Positions 28,370-38,832 are shown, numbered from the stretch's first letter. The stretch is 64,000 bases of DNA from G963665495 sp963667575 (GCA_963667575.2 CAXXHY010000063.1:95645-159644); one strand, 5' to 3'. A program made the numbers and translations. Notes: generated from the letters alone by a model not told the origin.

Positions 28370-28566
28370 CCCTGTCCTTATTGGTTTTTGTGAGGAAAGA
28401 GTGGTTCCATGGAAAGAATATTGGCCGGTGGTTTGTTTTCCAAACCTTGAGTTTTTCTGATGCTTTCTTTATAAAATAGCTGCATGGCTTTTTGGAGTAT
28501 GGCAGCTGCAGTCCCGTTCGGATTGAGCTGCCTTGAAAGGCAACACTGTTTTGTAAGGAGAGCGGT

Positions 28567-29919
28567 ATGGAATACCGGATCAATCTGTCGGAAAAGGATA
28601 TCCCTCAAAAATGGTACAATCCGCTCCCTGATCTGCCCACACCACTGGCTCCTCCATTGAATCCGGAGACACGGAAGCCGCTGTCCCCGGAGATGCTCGA
28701 GGCCATATTTCCCCGAACCCTGATAGACCAGGAGATGTCCCCGCAGCGCTGGATTCCCATTCCGGAACCCGTACTGGATATCTACCGCCTATGGCGTCCC
28801 ACCCCCCTGGTACGCGCCTATCGTTTCGAGCAGGCCATAGGCACCAAAGCCAAGATTTATTACAAGAACGAATCTGTTTCCCCTGCAGGGTCGCATAAGC
28901 CCAATACGGCCGTGCCTCAGGTCTATTACAACCAGCAGGCCGGCATTACCCGTCTGGCCACCGAAACAGGCGCCGGACAATGGGGAACTGCCTTGTCCTT
29001 TGCGACCAAAATGTTCGGGCTGTCCTGTACGGTGTATATGGTCCGAATCAGTTATGAGCAGAAACCCTATCGCGGTATCCTGATTCGTTCGTTCGGCGGC
29101 GAAATCTTTGCCTCTCCTTCCAAACAAACCGCATCCGGGCGGGCTGCTTTGGCGGAAGACCCCGACAACATGGGAAGTCTCGGACTGGCCATCTCGGAAG
29201 CCGTGGAAGACGCCGCCAGTCATCCGGACACCAATTATGCCCTGGGCAGTGTGTTGAATCATGTCATTCTGCACCAGACGATTACCGGATTGGAAACCAA
29301 AAAACAGCTCGAATCCATAGGAGAAAAGCCCGATGTGCTGATCGGTTGCGTGGGGGGCGGCAGCAACTTTGGCGGATTTGTGACACCGTTTTTACCTGAA
29401 AAACTGAGCGGCGAGAAAATACGTTTTATAGGAGCCGAACCCCGCGCCTGCCCGACTTTGACTCGTGGAGAGTTTCGTTATGATTACGGCGACGTGGCCT
29501 GCCTGACTCCTTTGATGAAAATGCACACTCTGGGCCATGGCTTCAAGCCCGCTCCCATTCACGCGGGGGGCCTGCGCTATCATGGGGATGCTCCCATCGT
29601 CTGCAATATGGTCAAGGAAGGCCTGGTGGAAGCCAAGGCCTACTATCAGAAAGATGTTTTTGAGGCGGCCCGATTGTTTATGTTCAGTGAAGGGTTTCTG
29701 CCGGCTCCGGAAACAGCCCATGCCATCAAGGCTACCATAGACATTGCCAGAAAGGCGGATCCGGGCGAGGTAATCTGCTTTTTGTATTCTGGCCATGGCC
29801 TGCTCGATCTGGCCTCTTATGAAGCGTTTTTACAAGGAAAATTGACCAATTATGCCTTTTCGGACGAAGAAATTCAGGAATCTCTGGCCACTTTGCCCAT
29901 AATTGATGATCCTGTTTGA
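28567..29919 (+). CDS. trpB: Stand-alone tryptophan synthase beta chain, TrpB2 type
   Basis: 450 residues, longer than TrpB1. It condenses indole (or indole from another source) with serine using PLP. The PLP lysine is in GSHKPNTA, which follows NESVSPA; the phosphate cup is CVGGGSNFGG; ETGAGQWG is the family's substrate loop. TrpA is not adjacent, as is normal for TrpB2, which often works alone as an indole-salvage or serine deaminase-like enzyme. AAGGAGAG precedes the ATG. No other trp gene is in the window. Confidence 0.92.
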   Translation: MEYRINLSEKDIPQKWYNPLPDLPTPLAPPLNPETRKPLSPEMLEAIFPRTLIDQEMSPQRWIPIPEPVLDIYRLWRPTPLVRAYRFEQAIGTKAKIYYKNESVSPAGSHKPNTAVPQVYYNQQAGITRLATETGAGQWGTALSFATKMFGLSCTVYMVRISYEQKPYRGILIRSFGGEIFASPSKQTASGRAALAEDPDNMGSLGLAISEAVEDAASHPDTNYALGSVLNHVILHQTITGLETKKQLESIGEKPDVLIGCVGGGSNFGGFVTPFLPEKLSGEKIRFIGAEPRACPTLTRGEFRYDYGDVACLTPLMKMHTLGHGFKPAPIHAGGLRYHGDAPIVCNMVKEGLVEAKAYYQKDVFEAARLFMFSEGFLPAPETAHAIKATIDIARKADPGEVICFLYSGHGLLDLASYEAFLQGKLTNYAFSDEEIQESLATLPIIDDPV

Positions 29920-30023
29920 GAACGCTTTTCTTTTATCGGTAGAAAACGTATGTTGAAGTTGCAAATAAGCTTTCCTATTGTCCGAATAAACGCGACAGCG
30001 GTACGCTTGGAGTGGTTAACAGA

Positions 30024-31136
30024 ATGAACAAGAACATGACTTGTATTTTTGCTGACAGTGAGCCGCTTTGTCAGATGCTCGACCGGGCGGGAGTGCCGCC
30101 GGATCCCAAATGGCGGACTCTCATTCTGTATATGCGTGGTTTGCAGCATAATGAGTTTTTGACCGAGCAACAAAAGGTCCGTATTCAGGCTCTTGTTGTC
30201 AAGATTCTGAAAGAAAAGGACTTTTCTGACGAAAAATACAGTGAGTTGCTTTCCAGCGAAAAAGAAATTCTTGATGCGCCCTGCAATCGCAAGCTGGAGG
30301 CCGCTTTGGCGGAAACCGCGGCCATGGTCTCTGAATTCAAGCTGATGATGAAGAGCCATACCGGAGACGTCGAACGTCTGGGCAACAAGACCGTCACCGT
30401 CATTGAAAAAGGCGGCGATCCGGATGCGCTTATTTCGCAGATCAAGGAAGCGTTCGCGGATGTTGTGCAAATGATGCAGCACAACACCGAGACATTGACG
30501 CAATTGAGCAAGACGGACGCGTTGACAGGCTTGAACAACCGACGCGCCTTTGATGAACATCTGGAAGAGACCATCGAGCAATGGAAAGAGCGTGACGGCA
30601 ATCTTTCGCTGTTGATGATGGACATCGATCATTTCAAAAAATTCAACGACAGCTACGGACACCGTATCGGGGATCAGGCTCTGGCCACGGTCGCGAAGAT
30701 TTTGCGCGGTCTGGGAGAAGAGCTCAACGAACGGGAAGACATACATCTGCATTTTTTCCCCGCCCGGTATGGCGGCGAAGAATTTTCCGTAGTGCTGCGC
30801 GGTGCCACGGAAACCATGGCCATGTGCATAGCCGAGGAAATTCGCCGGCGCGTCATGCGCTATAATTTTCTGATCCGCGGGGCGGATGGCGACGTGATCA
30901 AGCGCGGCATCCATATTACCATGAGTATAGGCGTTGCCCAGATCGACAACAAATGGAAAGGTGCGTTTGCTGAAAATCTCATTGAAGTGGCAGACAAGGC
31001 CTTGTATAAGGCCAAGGCTGCTGGAAGAAATCTGGTGATGGGAAATCTTGGGCTGGCAATTGAAGATGCGCTGGCAGTTTACGGACACCTGACCACATCA
31101 AAGGAAGTAGAAGGCGGGCCGAATCCGGCGAAGTGA
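30024..31136 (+). CDS. Diguanylate cyclase (GGDEF), helical N-terminus
   Basis: 370 residues. The first 170 are helical with no membrane segment and may be a signal or dimer-forming part. The GGDEF domain starts with DALTGLNNRRAFDE and has DIDHFKKFNDSYGH and the intact active site RYGGEEF, so it should make cyclic di-GMP. No RxxD inhibition site stands five residues before the active site, unlike the cyclase at the left edge, so product feedback by that route is unlikely. Start 30024 is chosen because TTGGAG lies eleven bases ahead. Confidence 0.88.
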   Translation: MNKNMTCIFADSEPLCQMLDRAGVPPDPKWRTLILYMRGLQHNEFLTEQQKVRIQALVVKILKEKDFSDEKYSELLSSEKEILDAPCNRKLEAALAETAAMVSEFKLMMKSHTGDVERLGNKTVTVIEKGGDPDALISQIKEAFADVVQMMQHNTETLTQLSKTDALTGLNNRRAFDEHLEETIEQWKERDGNLSLLMMDIDHFKKFNDSYGHRIGDQALATVAKILRGLGEELNEREDIHLHFFPARYGGEEFSVVLRGATETMAMCIAEEIRRRVMRYNFLIRGADGDVIKRGIHITMSIGVAQIDNKWKGAFAENLIEVADKALYKAKAAGRNLVMGNLGLAIEDALAVYGHLTTSKEVEGGPNPAK

Positions 31137-31178
31137 TGCCGGGAATCAACCCGCCTCAAATTGTTTGAAACATACGCG

Positions 31179-32801
31179 CTAATCGTTTTGCAGCTTTTTG
31201 TCGTTGTGCGTACGTTTTTCCTGTTCGTCTTTGTAGAGTTTATAGATGATGGAATCAGAAAGGGCCTGCCAGCTGGCTTCGATGACATCAGGAGAAACTC
31301 CCACCGTTACCCAGCGGGATTGTGAATCCCCGGATTCGATCAGAACCCGTACAACACTGCCCGTACCACTGAATTCATCCGTTGTGTTCAAAACACGTAC
31401 CTTGAAGTCCAACAGGCGCACTTCATGCAACCTGGGATAAAATGGGCGTAACGCCTTGCGCAAGGCATTGTCCAGGGCGTTGACCGGTCCATTGCCGATG
31501 GCGGCCGTGTGTTCTTCCACGCCTTCGACTTCCACGATCACAGATGCTTCGGTAATTGGCTCGCCTTTGCCCAGTTTGGAATCATTGATAGTCAAGCGTA
31601 CGAGTTTGAAAAAATCCCGGACGCCGCGTCGCGCCAGCTTACGCAGTAAAAGCAATTCCACAGAGGCTTCAGCCGCCGAGTAATCATAGCCCAGGGCCGA
31701 CTTTTTCTTGAGTTCGGCCAGCAAGCCTTTGACCACGGGCTCGTCTTTTTCCATGTAGAAGCCGTAACGCTGGGCCATGCTGACAATATTGGCGCGGCCG
31801 GCCAGTTCCGAAAGCAGGACGCGTTGTCTGTTGCCCACGGATTTGGGTTCAATGTGCTCGTAGAGCTGGCTGTTGCGGTTGATGGCGCTGACATGAATGC
31901 CGCCCTTGTGAGCAAAGGCCGAACGCCCGACAATGGGTTGGCGATTGAAGAGCGGGACATTGGCGACTTCCGCGACGTAGGATGCCGTCGAAGTCAACAG
32001 CGGGAGCTTGCCGGGGGGCAGACAGGTCTTGTCGGTCTTCAACTCGATGATGGGGATGATCGAGCAGAGATTGGCATTCCCGCAGCGTTCGCCGTATCCG
32101 TTGATGGTGCCCTGTACGTGGCTGACACCGTGGCGGACGGCTTCTATGGTATTGCCCACAGCCAGTTCGCAGTCGTTATGGACATGGATGCCGAGTTCCG
32201 CCTCGGGCAGTTCCTTTTTTATGGCGTCGATGATTGCCGTGATTTCGTGAGGGAGATTGCCGCCGTTGGTGTCACAGAGCACCAGGGCATCCGCACCGGC
32301 CTCATGGGCGGTTTTCAACGTTGCCAGAGTGTATTCGGGGTTGGCTTTGAAACCGTCAAAAAGGTGCTCGGCATCGAAAAACACTTCTTTGCATTTGGGC
32401 TTGAGGTAGGCAACCGTGTCCCGGATGAGTTCGAGGTTCCGGTCCAGGCTAACCCGAAGCGCCTGTTGCGCGTGAATATCCCAGGTCTTGCCCACGATGG
32501 TGAGCACGGGAGCCTTGGATTCGATCAGGGTTTTGCAGTTTCCGTCGGATTCCGGGCTGTTGCTGGGATGATGGGTGCTGCCAAATGCGCAGATGGTGGC
32601 ATGCTGCAGTTGATAACTGCCAATCTCCGTGAAAAAGGCCTTGTCGGTCGGATTGGATCCAGGCCAGCCCCCCTCAATGTACTGGATGCCCAGGGCATCC
32701 AGTTTGAGGGCGATTTTGATCTTGTCGTCGATATGCAGATTTATTTCTTCTGCCTGGGTCCCATCCCGGAGGGTGGTATCGTACAGCTTAACTTGCGTCA
32801 T
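31179..32801 (-). CDS. cimA: (R)-citramalate synthase
   Basis: 540 residues. Condenses pyruvate with acetyl-CoA to citramalate, the entry to isoleucine from pyruvate; the protein is longer than 2-isopropylmalate synthase and has the same layout: DTTLRDGTQAEE at the N-terminus (metal and substrate loop), HVHNDCELAVGNT (metal histidines), GYGERCGNAN, and a C-terminal regulatory domain from about 400 that usually binds isoleucine or leucine. Its ATG overlaps the lysC stop (CCATGACG), so translation is coupled. It is the last gene of the acpS-nnr-CBS-tsaE-lysC-cimA operon and shows no frameshift. Confidence 0.92.
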   Translation of the reverse strand: MTQVKLYDTTLRDGTQAEEINLHIDDKIKIALKLDALGIQYIEGGWPGSNPTDKAFFTEIGSYQLQHATICAFGSTHHPSNSPESDGNCKTLIESKAPVLTIVGKTWDIHAQQALRVSLDRNLELIRDTVAYLKPKCKEVFFDAEHLFDGFKANPEYTLATLKTAHEAGADALVLCDTNGGNLPHEITAIIDAIKKELPEAELGIHVHNDCELAVGNTIEAVRHGVSHVQGTINGYGERCGNANLCSIIPIIELKTDKTCLPPGKLPLLTSTASYVAEVANVPLFNRQPIVGRSAFAHKGGIHVSAINRNSQLYEHIEPKSVGNRQRVLLSELAGRANIVSMAQRYGFYMEKDEPVVKGLLAELKKKSALGYDYSAAEASVELLLLRKLARRGVRDFFKLVRLTINDSKLGKGEPITEASVIVEVEGVEEHTAAIGNGPVNALDNALRKALRPFYPRLHEVRLLDFKVRVLNTTDEFSGTGSVVRVLIESGDSQSRWVTVGVSPDVIEASWQALSDSIIYKLYKDEQEKRTHNDKKLQND

Positions 32802-34041
32802 GGGGTACATTCCTGAGTTTTATTTTTTCCAAGTTCAAAGGCGTCGTGCAACGTTCTTACAGCCAGTTCCGTATATTTATCATCAATCAGGCAAGTAATT
32901 TTAATTTCGGACGTGCTGATCATCAGGATGTTAATGTTTTCGTCGCGCAGAGCCTGGAAAGCCTTGGAAGCAACACCGGAATGGTTGCGCATGCCGACAC
33001 CGATGACGGAAACCTTGGAGACATTGGTGTCGTACTGCAGTTCCAGCGCACCGATTTCCTTGCGGACTTCCTTGAGAATTTCAAGGGTGGGCTCAAGATC
33101 GACACGGCTGATGGTGAAGGTCATGTCCGTGACATGGTCGATGCTGGTGTTCTGAATGATCATGTCCACCAGAATTCCGGCACGGGCCATGGGGCTGAAA
33201 ATTGAGGCGGCAATGCCGGGACGGTCCGCAACGCTGCGGAGGGTGACTCGGCACTGATCTTTGTCATAGGCAATACCTGATACCATAACCGCTTCCATCA
33301 TATTGGGATCCTCCATGCAGACTATTGTACCAGGCGCGTCGCTGAAGGTGGAGCGTACGTGCACAGGGACATTGTATTTTTTTTGCGAATTCTACAGAAC
33401 GAATCTGGAGCACCTTGGCCCCCATACTGGCCATTTCGAGCATTTCGTCATAGGCGATGCGGTCGATTTTCCGGGCCTGCGTACAGATATTGGGGTCTGT
33501 AGTGTAGACGCCTTCCACATCGGTAAAAATGTCGCATCGTTCTGCTTTCAGAGCAGCGGCAATGGCAACCGCGGAGGTGTCCGAACCGCCGCGTCCGAGC
33601 GTCGTCACCCGGTGGTCTTCATCGCAGCCCTGAAAACCAGCAGCTACGAGCACATCGTAGTCTTCGAGCATGCTCGAGAGTTTCTTGTCGTCAATGCTCA
33701 GAATACGTGCGCTGCAATGGGCGCAGTTGGTCAACATGGGAATCTGAAATCCCAGCAAAGAGCGGGCTTTGATGCCGGCGTCTTTCAACAGCATGGCGAA
33801 CAAGGCCACGGAAACCTGTTCGCCGGTGGAAATGAGCACGTCCATTTCCGACGGTTCGGGGTGCGAAGACCATTCCTTGCCTAGGGAAATCAGGCGGTTG
33901 CGTTTCCCCGGACATGGCCGAAAGTACGACTATAACTTTGAACCCTTCGTCCAGGGCTCGTTGGACCTTTTCTTGAACCTGTTGCATGCACTCCAGGTTG
34001 CGTACGGAGGTCCCACCGAACTTTTGTACAAGCACGCGCAT
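32798..34041 (-). CDS. lysC: Aspartate kinase (two frameshifts)
   Basis: Phosphorylates aspartate for lysine, threonine and methionine synthesis. The N-terminal kinase motif VQKFGGTSV is at residues 5-13; GRGGSDTSAVAIAAAL and FTDVEGVYTTDP follow, then two ACT domains (VADRPGIAASIFSPMA and IGVGMRNHSGVASKAF) for feedback control. The reading changes frame at about 33900, where ETNRLISLGKEWSS is hidden behind one extra base, and at 33366-33380, where a run of eight A would read correctly as seven (GCA AAA AAA TAC). Both are one-base gains in the coding strand. With them removed the protein is a normal 410-residue kinase. It overlaps cimA. Confidence 0.88.
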
Positions 34042-34090
34042 AATAGCATCCCTTTCAGTATTGATGTTTTGGCGCTGTTAAGCGTTTTGT

Positions 34091-34589
34091 TCAGGCTGCG
34101 GTAATAAAAGACTGCGCAATATGGGAGATTGCTGCAATATACGAATTTGCGTGTTCACCCGTGGCGGTAAGGCAGACGTCTCTTCCGGAACCTGCGTAAG
34201 TAATTTTCAGAATTACGGCATCTTCTGGTTGAAAAGCTTTTTGGAGAAACTGGCACCATTCGATGAGGATCAGGCGGTTCCCTTCGGTGAGCAGTTCGAG
34301 CAACGAATCGTCCAGGGGAGCTCCTTCGCATCGATACAGATCCACATGGGCGGTTTCAGGCTCCGTGGGATAGATGTTGACCAAGTTGAAGCTCGGGCTT
34401 GCCACTTCGGCGTCAGATCCGCCGGGCAAAGCTTCAACCAGCCCACGTACCAGGGTTGTTTTTCCCTGCGCCAAGTTCGCCTTCCATCAGGATCCATTGA
34501 AACGGCGCATCGGCGGGAAGAGCGGTAGCCAGTGCCCGGCCCAGGGCCAGGGTCTGCTCCGCATTGGCCAGATGGAAACAACAGCTCAT
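34091..34589 (-). CDS. tsaE: tRNA threonylcarbamoyladenosine biosynthesis ATPase TsaE (one frameshift)
   Basis: About 166 residues. P-loop ATPase that supports the TsaB/TsaD complex in making t6A37 on ANN-decoding tRNAs. After HLANAEQTLALGRALA the Walker A region should read GELGAGKTTLVRGLVEAL; the sequence has five A where four are needed, so the frame is lost at about 34470-34475. Walker B is in HVDLYR and the later ILIEWCQFL. The ATG at 34589 lies 18 bases after the CBS gene, so they are co-transcribed. tsaE is usually essential, so the frameshift is probably an error. Confidence 0.85.
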
Positions 34590-34607
34590 CCCTAAGAATC
34601 CGTACTT

Positions 34608-35063
34608 TCAGACGAAGGACAGTAACGTACGCAATATGTCTTCTTTGCCTACCACGCCGACCAGAATCCCATCTTTGACAACCGGAAGAGTGTGGAATTT
34701 CCCGTCCACCATTAAAGTGGCAATTTCATCCAACGGAGTATCCGGAGAAACCGAGGTTGGATCCGGAGTCATGGCTTCTTCCACCGTGGCGGCAGTGATT
34801 TTGCGCATTTCCTTTTCCATGCTTTCATTGGCGGTCAGAGGAAAAATTCCGTCCAGCAATGTAAAAAGCGAAGGAAGCTGAAGCTTTTTCTGCTGCGTAA
34901 TCAGATCGCTCTGGCAAATAATGCCGACCAGCTGTTTATCCCCATCCACCACAGGCAGCCCATTGAAGCGATGTTCCAGCATTAGACGAGCCGCTTCTGT
35001 AATTTCGGTTTCACGAGTAACGGTGACAACATCGACAGTCATGAGATCATGGGCTTGAAGCAT
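34608..35063 (-). CDS. CBS-domain pair protein
   Basis: 151 residues, two CBS motifs in tandem (ARLMLEHRFNGLPVVDG and TLMVDGKFHTLPVVKDG, each followed by VGII/VGVV and a CQSDL/KEDIL helix). Such stand-alone pairs bind AMP, ATP or SAM and act as energy sensors. It has no other domain. It overlaps the nnr stop by 17 bases and precedes tsaE; the frame is intact. Confidence 0.9.
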   Translation of the reverse strand: MLQAHDLMTVDVVTVTRETEITEAARLMLEHRFNGLPVVDGDKQLVGIICQSDLITQQKKLQLPSLFTLLDGIFPLTANESMEKEMRKITAATVEEAMTPDPTSVSPDTPLDEIATLMVDGKFHTLPVVKDGILVGVVGKEDILRTLLSFV

Positions 35064-36664
35064 TATAATTCTCCTGCAAAGCCAGTGGAAGTGCGTCGGC
35101 TATTTCCCTGGCAGTGTTTCCCCTGTGGGGGTGCGTTCGTTTCAGATAAGCTCCGCTCAGGCCATGCCAATATACCCCAATGCAGGCAGCTGGCAAGGGG
35201 GAACAGCCTTGCCCGAGCAAAGAAGCAACGCATCCGGCCAGCACATCTCCGGATCCTCCCACTGCAAGAGTAGGCATACTGTACGGAGAAAGATAGGTTC
35301 TTCCCTGCGGTTCGACAAGTACCGTGGCCGCACCTTTCAATACCACAATTGCACCGGTTTTCTGGGCCAGGGCCTGGGCGGTCCCGATTCTGTCGGATTG
35401 TACCGTACGGGTGTTGGTGCCAGCAAGGGCCGCCATTTCACCGGGGGTGGGGCGTAAGAATGTCCGTATCCCGCAAGTGCGCGACCAGTTCGGGGTGCTT
35501 GGCTATCCAGTAGAGCGCATCGGCGTCGATAATGCTGGGCGGACGCTGCATGGGCAAAAGGGCTGAGAGAAAGGACAGGGCGGATTCGTCCCTGCCCATT
35601 CCGGGGCCCAGAACCAACGCATTGCTGGCGGCCAGATGGGGAGCGAGCTGTTCCAGAAAATCCGGAGACCAGAGCCTGTCCTCGGAAGTTCCGCCCAATG
35701 GTATGGTCATGATGTCAGGAAAGCCGGCCTTGGCTTCAAAGGCGATACCGTTCGGACAGGCCAAAGAGACCAGGCCGGAGCCGGAACGCAGGGCTGCCAG
35801 AGACGAAAGCAGAGGCGCGCCGGTCAGCCCTTGAGACCCTCCGACGATCAATACACGCCCGGCGTCGCCCTTGTGCATATCCGGCCGGCATTCGGGCAGA
35901 GCGTTCATGATGCGTTCGGTTATCAGCCAGGTGGCTGACTGATATCGGGTCCGGACCAGCCTGGGAATGCCGATGGCCCGGACATGCAGCCTGCCGACGC
36001 AGGGGCGGGCTGCGGGCATGAGCAGGCCGACTTTGGCGGCCTCGAAGGTGACCGTGGCATCCGCCCGGACGGCTATGGGGCCCGGAGCGCCGGTCAGACC
36101 GTTGGTCCCGGAAGGGATATCAATGGCCAGAACGAAACAATTCCTTGCCGAGAGTGTTTATCTGCTCAATAAGTTTCAGATAAGCAGGACGTAGTTCACC
36201 ATGAAATCCGGTGCCGAGCAAACCATCAACAATAATATCAGGAGTTTTGCCATCGGGAAGCTGGAAATGAAAATTTGAACGAAGCAGCTTCATGGGGACG
36301 CCGGTTCTGTCCGCCAGGCGCAGATGATAGCGGCTGACACCCTTGTAGCGTCTTTTAGGCACCGTATGATAGACAAGGGGATGCGCCCCCTGGTCCAGCA
36401 GGTGGCGTGCGAGGGCAATGGCATCGCCGCCGTTGTTGCCGGGGCCGGCGAATATAAGGATGTTCTTTCCCTGAAGGGGGCCTGCCTCGAGTGCCAGAAC
36501 AGCCAGTGCCTCCCTGCTGGCGTTTTCCATCAGCATTTCGATTTTTATGCCGAATTCGTTGGTGCTTCCGTTCGTCCCAGCGCCCCCATTTCATCCGGGG
36601 TGGGGAGCGGAGCGAACATGCCGGAATCGGCCATGCTCGTAAGCAGGGGAGACATTTCTGTCAT
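35047..36664 (-). CDS. nnr: Bifunctional NAD(P)H-hydrate epimerase/dehydratase (four frameshifts)
   Basis: Repairs NAD(P)H hydrates. The N-terminal epimerase part reads LPTPDEM, WDERSTNEFGIKIEM, GPGNNGGDAIALARHL and, after a shift, LAIDIPSGTNGL. The C-terminal ADP-dependent dehydratase part reads KGDAGRVLIVGGSQGLTGAP, NALVLGPGMGRD, DTDILTPHPGEMAAL and LAVGGSGDVLAG. Four places carry one extra base in the coding strand: G5 for G4 and A2 for A1 near 36565-36580, T3 for T2 near 36145, and C5 for C4 near 35440. The ATG at 36664 is well placed after AGGAG. Without the extra bases the protein is about 530 residues, as expected. Confidence 0.85.
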
Positions 36665-37074
36665 TGTTGATCACTCCTGAAATCGTATTGGTTCCTTCCA
36701 GGACGACAACTGCCGCGGCCACATCACGCCCGTGCGTGAGACTGACATGCGTTTGATCGACACCAAGCGCACGACTGAGTTCCAGCGCCACTCCGTAAAG
36801 GGTGAGGAAGGGTTTCCCGGAAGAATGGTTGAGCACTTCGATATCCTTGAAAGTCACCCCGTTGCTGAATCCGGTTCCCAGGGCTTTTACAGCGGCTTCC
36901 TTGGCGGCAAAGCGCGCGGCAAGATAGTTGACGGTTGCAATTTCGGATCTTCTGGGTAACAGAACAAGTTCGCCTGGGGTGAGAATCTTGGTGGCGAACT
37001 TTTCAACCGAACCGCGACCAGGATTTTGAAATACGGTCCAATTCCGTAACATCTATGCCGAGACCAATAATCAC
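36591..37074 (-). CDS. acpS: Holo-[acyl-carrier-protein] synthase (one frameshift, end uncertain)
   Basis: Transfers phosphopantetheine to acyl carrier protein. From a GTG start it reads MIIGLGIDVTELDRI (metal-binding Asp) and then SRFG; one extra T at about 37010 breaks the frame, after which EKFATKILTPGE, FAAKEAAVKALGTG and VSLTHGRDVAAAVVVLE follow. The end is doubtful: the open frame runs to 36591 and overlaps nnr by about 70 bases, but one more base change would end the gene at a TGA at 36671-36673, just ahead of the nnr ATG, giving WKEPIRFQE as the tail. AAGGA precedes the GTG. First gene of the operon; pdxJ is not seen next to it. Confidence 0.82.
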
Positions 37075-37398
37075 AAAATTCCTTATCTTGTTTTACCGGA
37101 TTTTTTTCGCTATGGAGAATGCACCATGCAATAGTTTTCAGGAACTATCCTCGTCTCTCCGGAAAAAGTCAAGAAATTGCGATGCATGGATATGAGGTGA
37201 GAGTAGTGGTTTCACATTGTGGCATATATTATGATAGCAGGCTTGTGTTTCAATTTCTGCAATAATGCAATACTGGTAGGTGAGTTTTTTGTTTGACGTG
37301 TTTTCCGCAAATGATTAAAGGATTCCACTTTTAGGAGTAATAATCGCTAGTCATTTGAACGGACTTGCCTTCAAAATAAACGATGTAAGGGTCTTAGA
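37075..37398. other. Divergent promoter region between acpS and ugd
   Basis: About 320 bases, AT-rich. A possible promoter for ugd is TTGACG at 37293-37298 with a weak -10 TAAAGG-like box 17 bases further on. I see no gene, repeat or RNA fold. Confidence 0.4.
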
Positions 37399-38733
37399 AT
37401 GAATTTATGTATTGTGGGTACTGGTTATGTTGGATTGGTCAGCGCTGCCTGCTTTGCCGAAACAGGCAATACGGTAACGTGTGTTGACGTTAACCCTAAA
37501 GTTGTCGACCTGCTGAAGTCCGGCAAAGTGCACATTTACGAGCCCGGACTGGAAGATATTGTAAAACGCAATTTCGAGCAGGGGCGTTTGAAGTTTACCA
37601 CAAGCCTTGCTGAAGGATTGGAAGACGCCTTGCTCGTTTACATCACCGTGGGAACCCCCAGTGGTGATGATGGCTCCTGCGACCTGAGCTATGTGTACGG
37701 AGTGGCCAGGGAAGTCGGCCAGAACATGAACGGCTACAAGATCATTGTGGACAAATCCACTGTTCCCGTAGGCACCGCTGACGAAGTCAAGGCCATCATT
37801 GCCGAAGAACTGGAAAAGCGCGGACAGCATTTTGAATTCGATGTGGTTTCCAACCCCGAATTTTTGAAAGAGGGTGATGCCGTTTCCGATTTCATGAAGC
37901 CTGATCGCGTTGTCGTGGGTACGGACAATGTCCGCACTGCCGAAATTTTGAAGGCCCTGTACGCGCCCTTTGCCAGAAGCAGGGAAAAAATGATCGTCAT
38001 GAGCGTACGCAGCGCCGAGATGACCAAGTATGCGGCCAATTGCCTGCTGGCAACCAAGATTTCCTTCATAAACGAAGTGGCCAATATTTGTGAAAAAGTC
38101 GGTGCTGATGTCCGTGACGTGCGTATCGGCATTGGTTCCGATCACCGCATTGGCTACAGCTTCATTTATCCGGGCGCCGGATACGGTGGATCCTGTTTCC
38201 CCAAGGATGTGAAAGCCCTGATTCGTACGGCGGAGAGCAATGGTTTCGAGCCGCAGCTCATCAAGGCCGTGGACGAAGTCAACAATCGTCAGAAAAAGGT
38301 TCTTGCCACCAAGATCAAGAACTACTTTGCCGCTCGCGGCGGTGTGGCCGGTAAGACTCTCGCTCTTTGGGGCTTGTCCTTCAAAGCCAACACGGATGAT
38401 ACCCGCGAGGCTGCCTCGCTTTCCATTATTCGTGATCTCGTCAATGAAGGCATGACCATCAAAGCCTTTGACCCGGTTGCCGGAGAAAAGATTTATGACT
38501 GGCTGGATAAGACCGACAAGTTCCAGGTTGTCAATGAACAGTACGAAGCACTGGAAGGCGCGGACTGCCTGGCCGTGGTTACAGAGTGGAACCAGTTCCG
38601 GAGCCCGGATTTTGACCGCATCAAAAAATTGTTGAAAGAACCGGCAATTTTTGACGGACGCAATCTGTATGCACCGCAGTTGATGGCTGACCTGGGATTT
38701 TCCTACTACAGCATCGGCAGAGCCAGCAAATAG
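37399..38733 (+). CDS. ugd: UDP-glucose 6-dehydrogenase
   Basis: 444 residues. Oxidises UDP-glucose twice to UDP-glucuronate for surface glycans. Rossmann loop GTGYVGLVSAACF at residues 7-19, ITVGTPSGDDG, STVPVGTAD and the catalytic cysteine in GYGGSCFPKD near residue 260 are all present. It is followed by a strong terminator and stands apart from the rml and glycosyltransferase block at the left of the window. No convincing ribosome site is visible upstream. Confidence 0.95.
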   Translation: MNLCIVGTGYVGLVSAACFAETGNTVTCVDVNPKVVDLLKSGKVHIYEPGLEDIVKRNFEQGRLKFTTSLAEGLEDALLVYITVGTPSGDDGSCDLSYVYGVAREVGQNMNGYKIIVDKSTVPVGTADEVKAIIAEELEKRGQHFEFDVVSNPEFLKEGDAVSDFMKPDRVVVGTDNVRTAEILKALYAPFARSREKMIVMSVRSAEMTKYAANCLLATKISFINEVANICEKVGADVRDVRIGIGSDHRIGYSFIYPGAGYGGSCFPKDVKALIRTAESNGFEPQLIKAVDEVNNRQKKVLATKIKNYFAARGGVAGKTLALWGLSFKANTDDTREAASLSIIRDLVNEGMTIKAFDPVAGEKIYDWLDKTDKFQVVNEQYEALEGADCLAVVTEWNQFRSPDFDRIKKLLKEPAIFDGRNLYAPQLMADLGFSYYSIGRASK

Positions 38734-38795
38734 GTTGATTGAGACAACAAAAAGAAATGCCCACGGAATGTGGGTATGCGAATAGTTTATGGAGA

Positions 38796-38821
38796 GGGCG
38801 GGTTTTACCCGCCCTTTTTTT
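38796..38821 (+). terminator. Rho-independent terminator of ugd
   Basis: Perfect seven-base arms GGGCGGG / CCCGCCC with a five-base loop and seven T. The A run on the other side lets it also serve the convergent small gene. Confidence 0.93.
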
Positions 38822-38832
38822 ATTTGAGGAAA

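Noticed and set aside
32798..37074. Programmed frameshifting as the explanation for the acpS-lysC operon
   Set aside because: There are many unrelated sites with no shared slippery motif and stimulating structures; simple homopolymer error is more likely.
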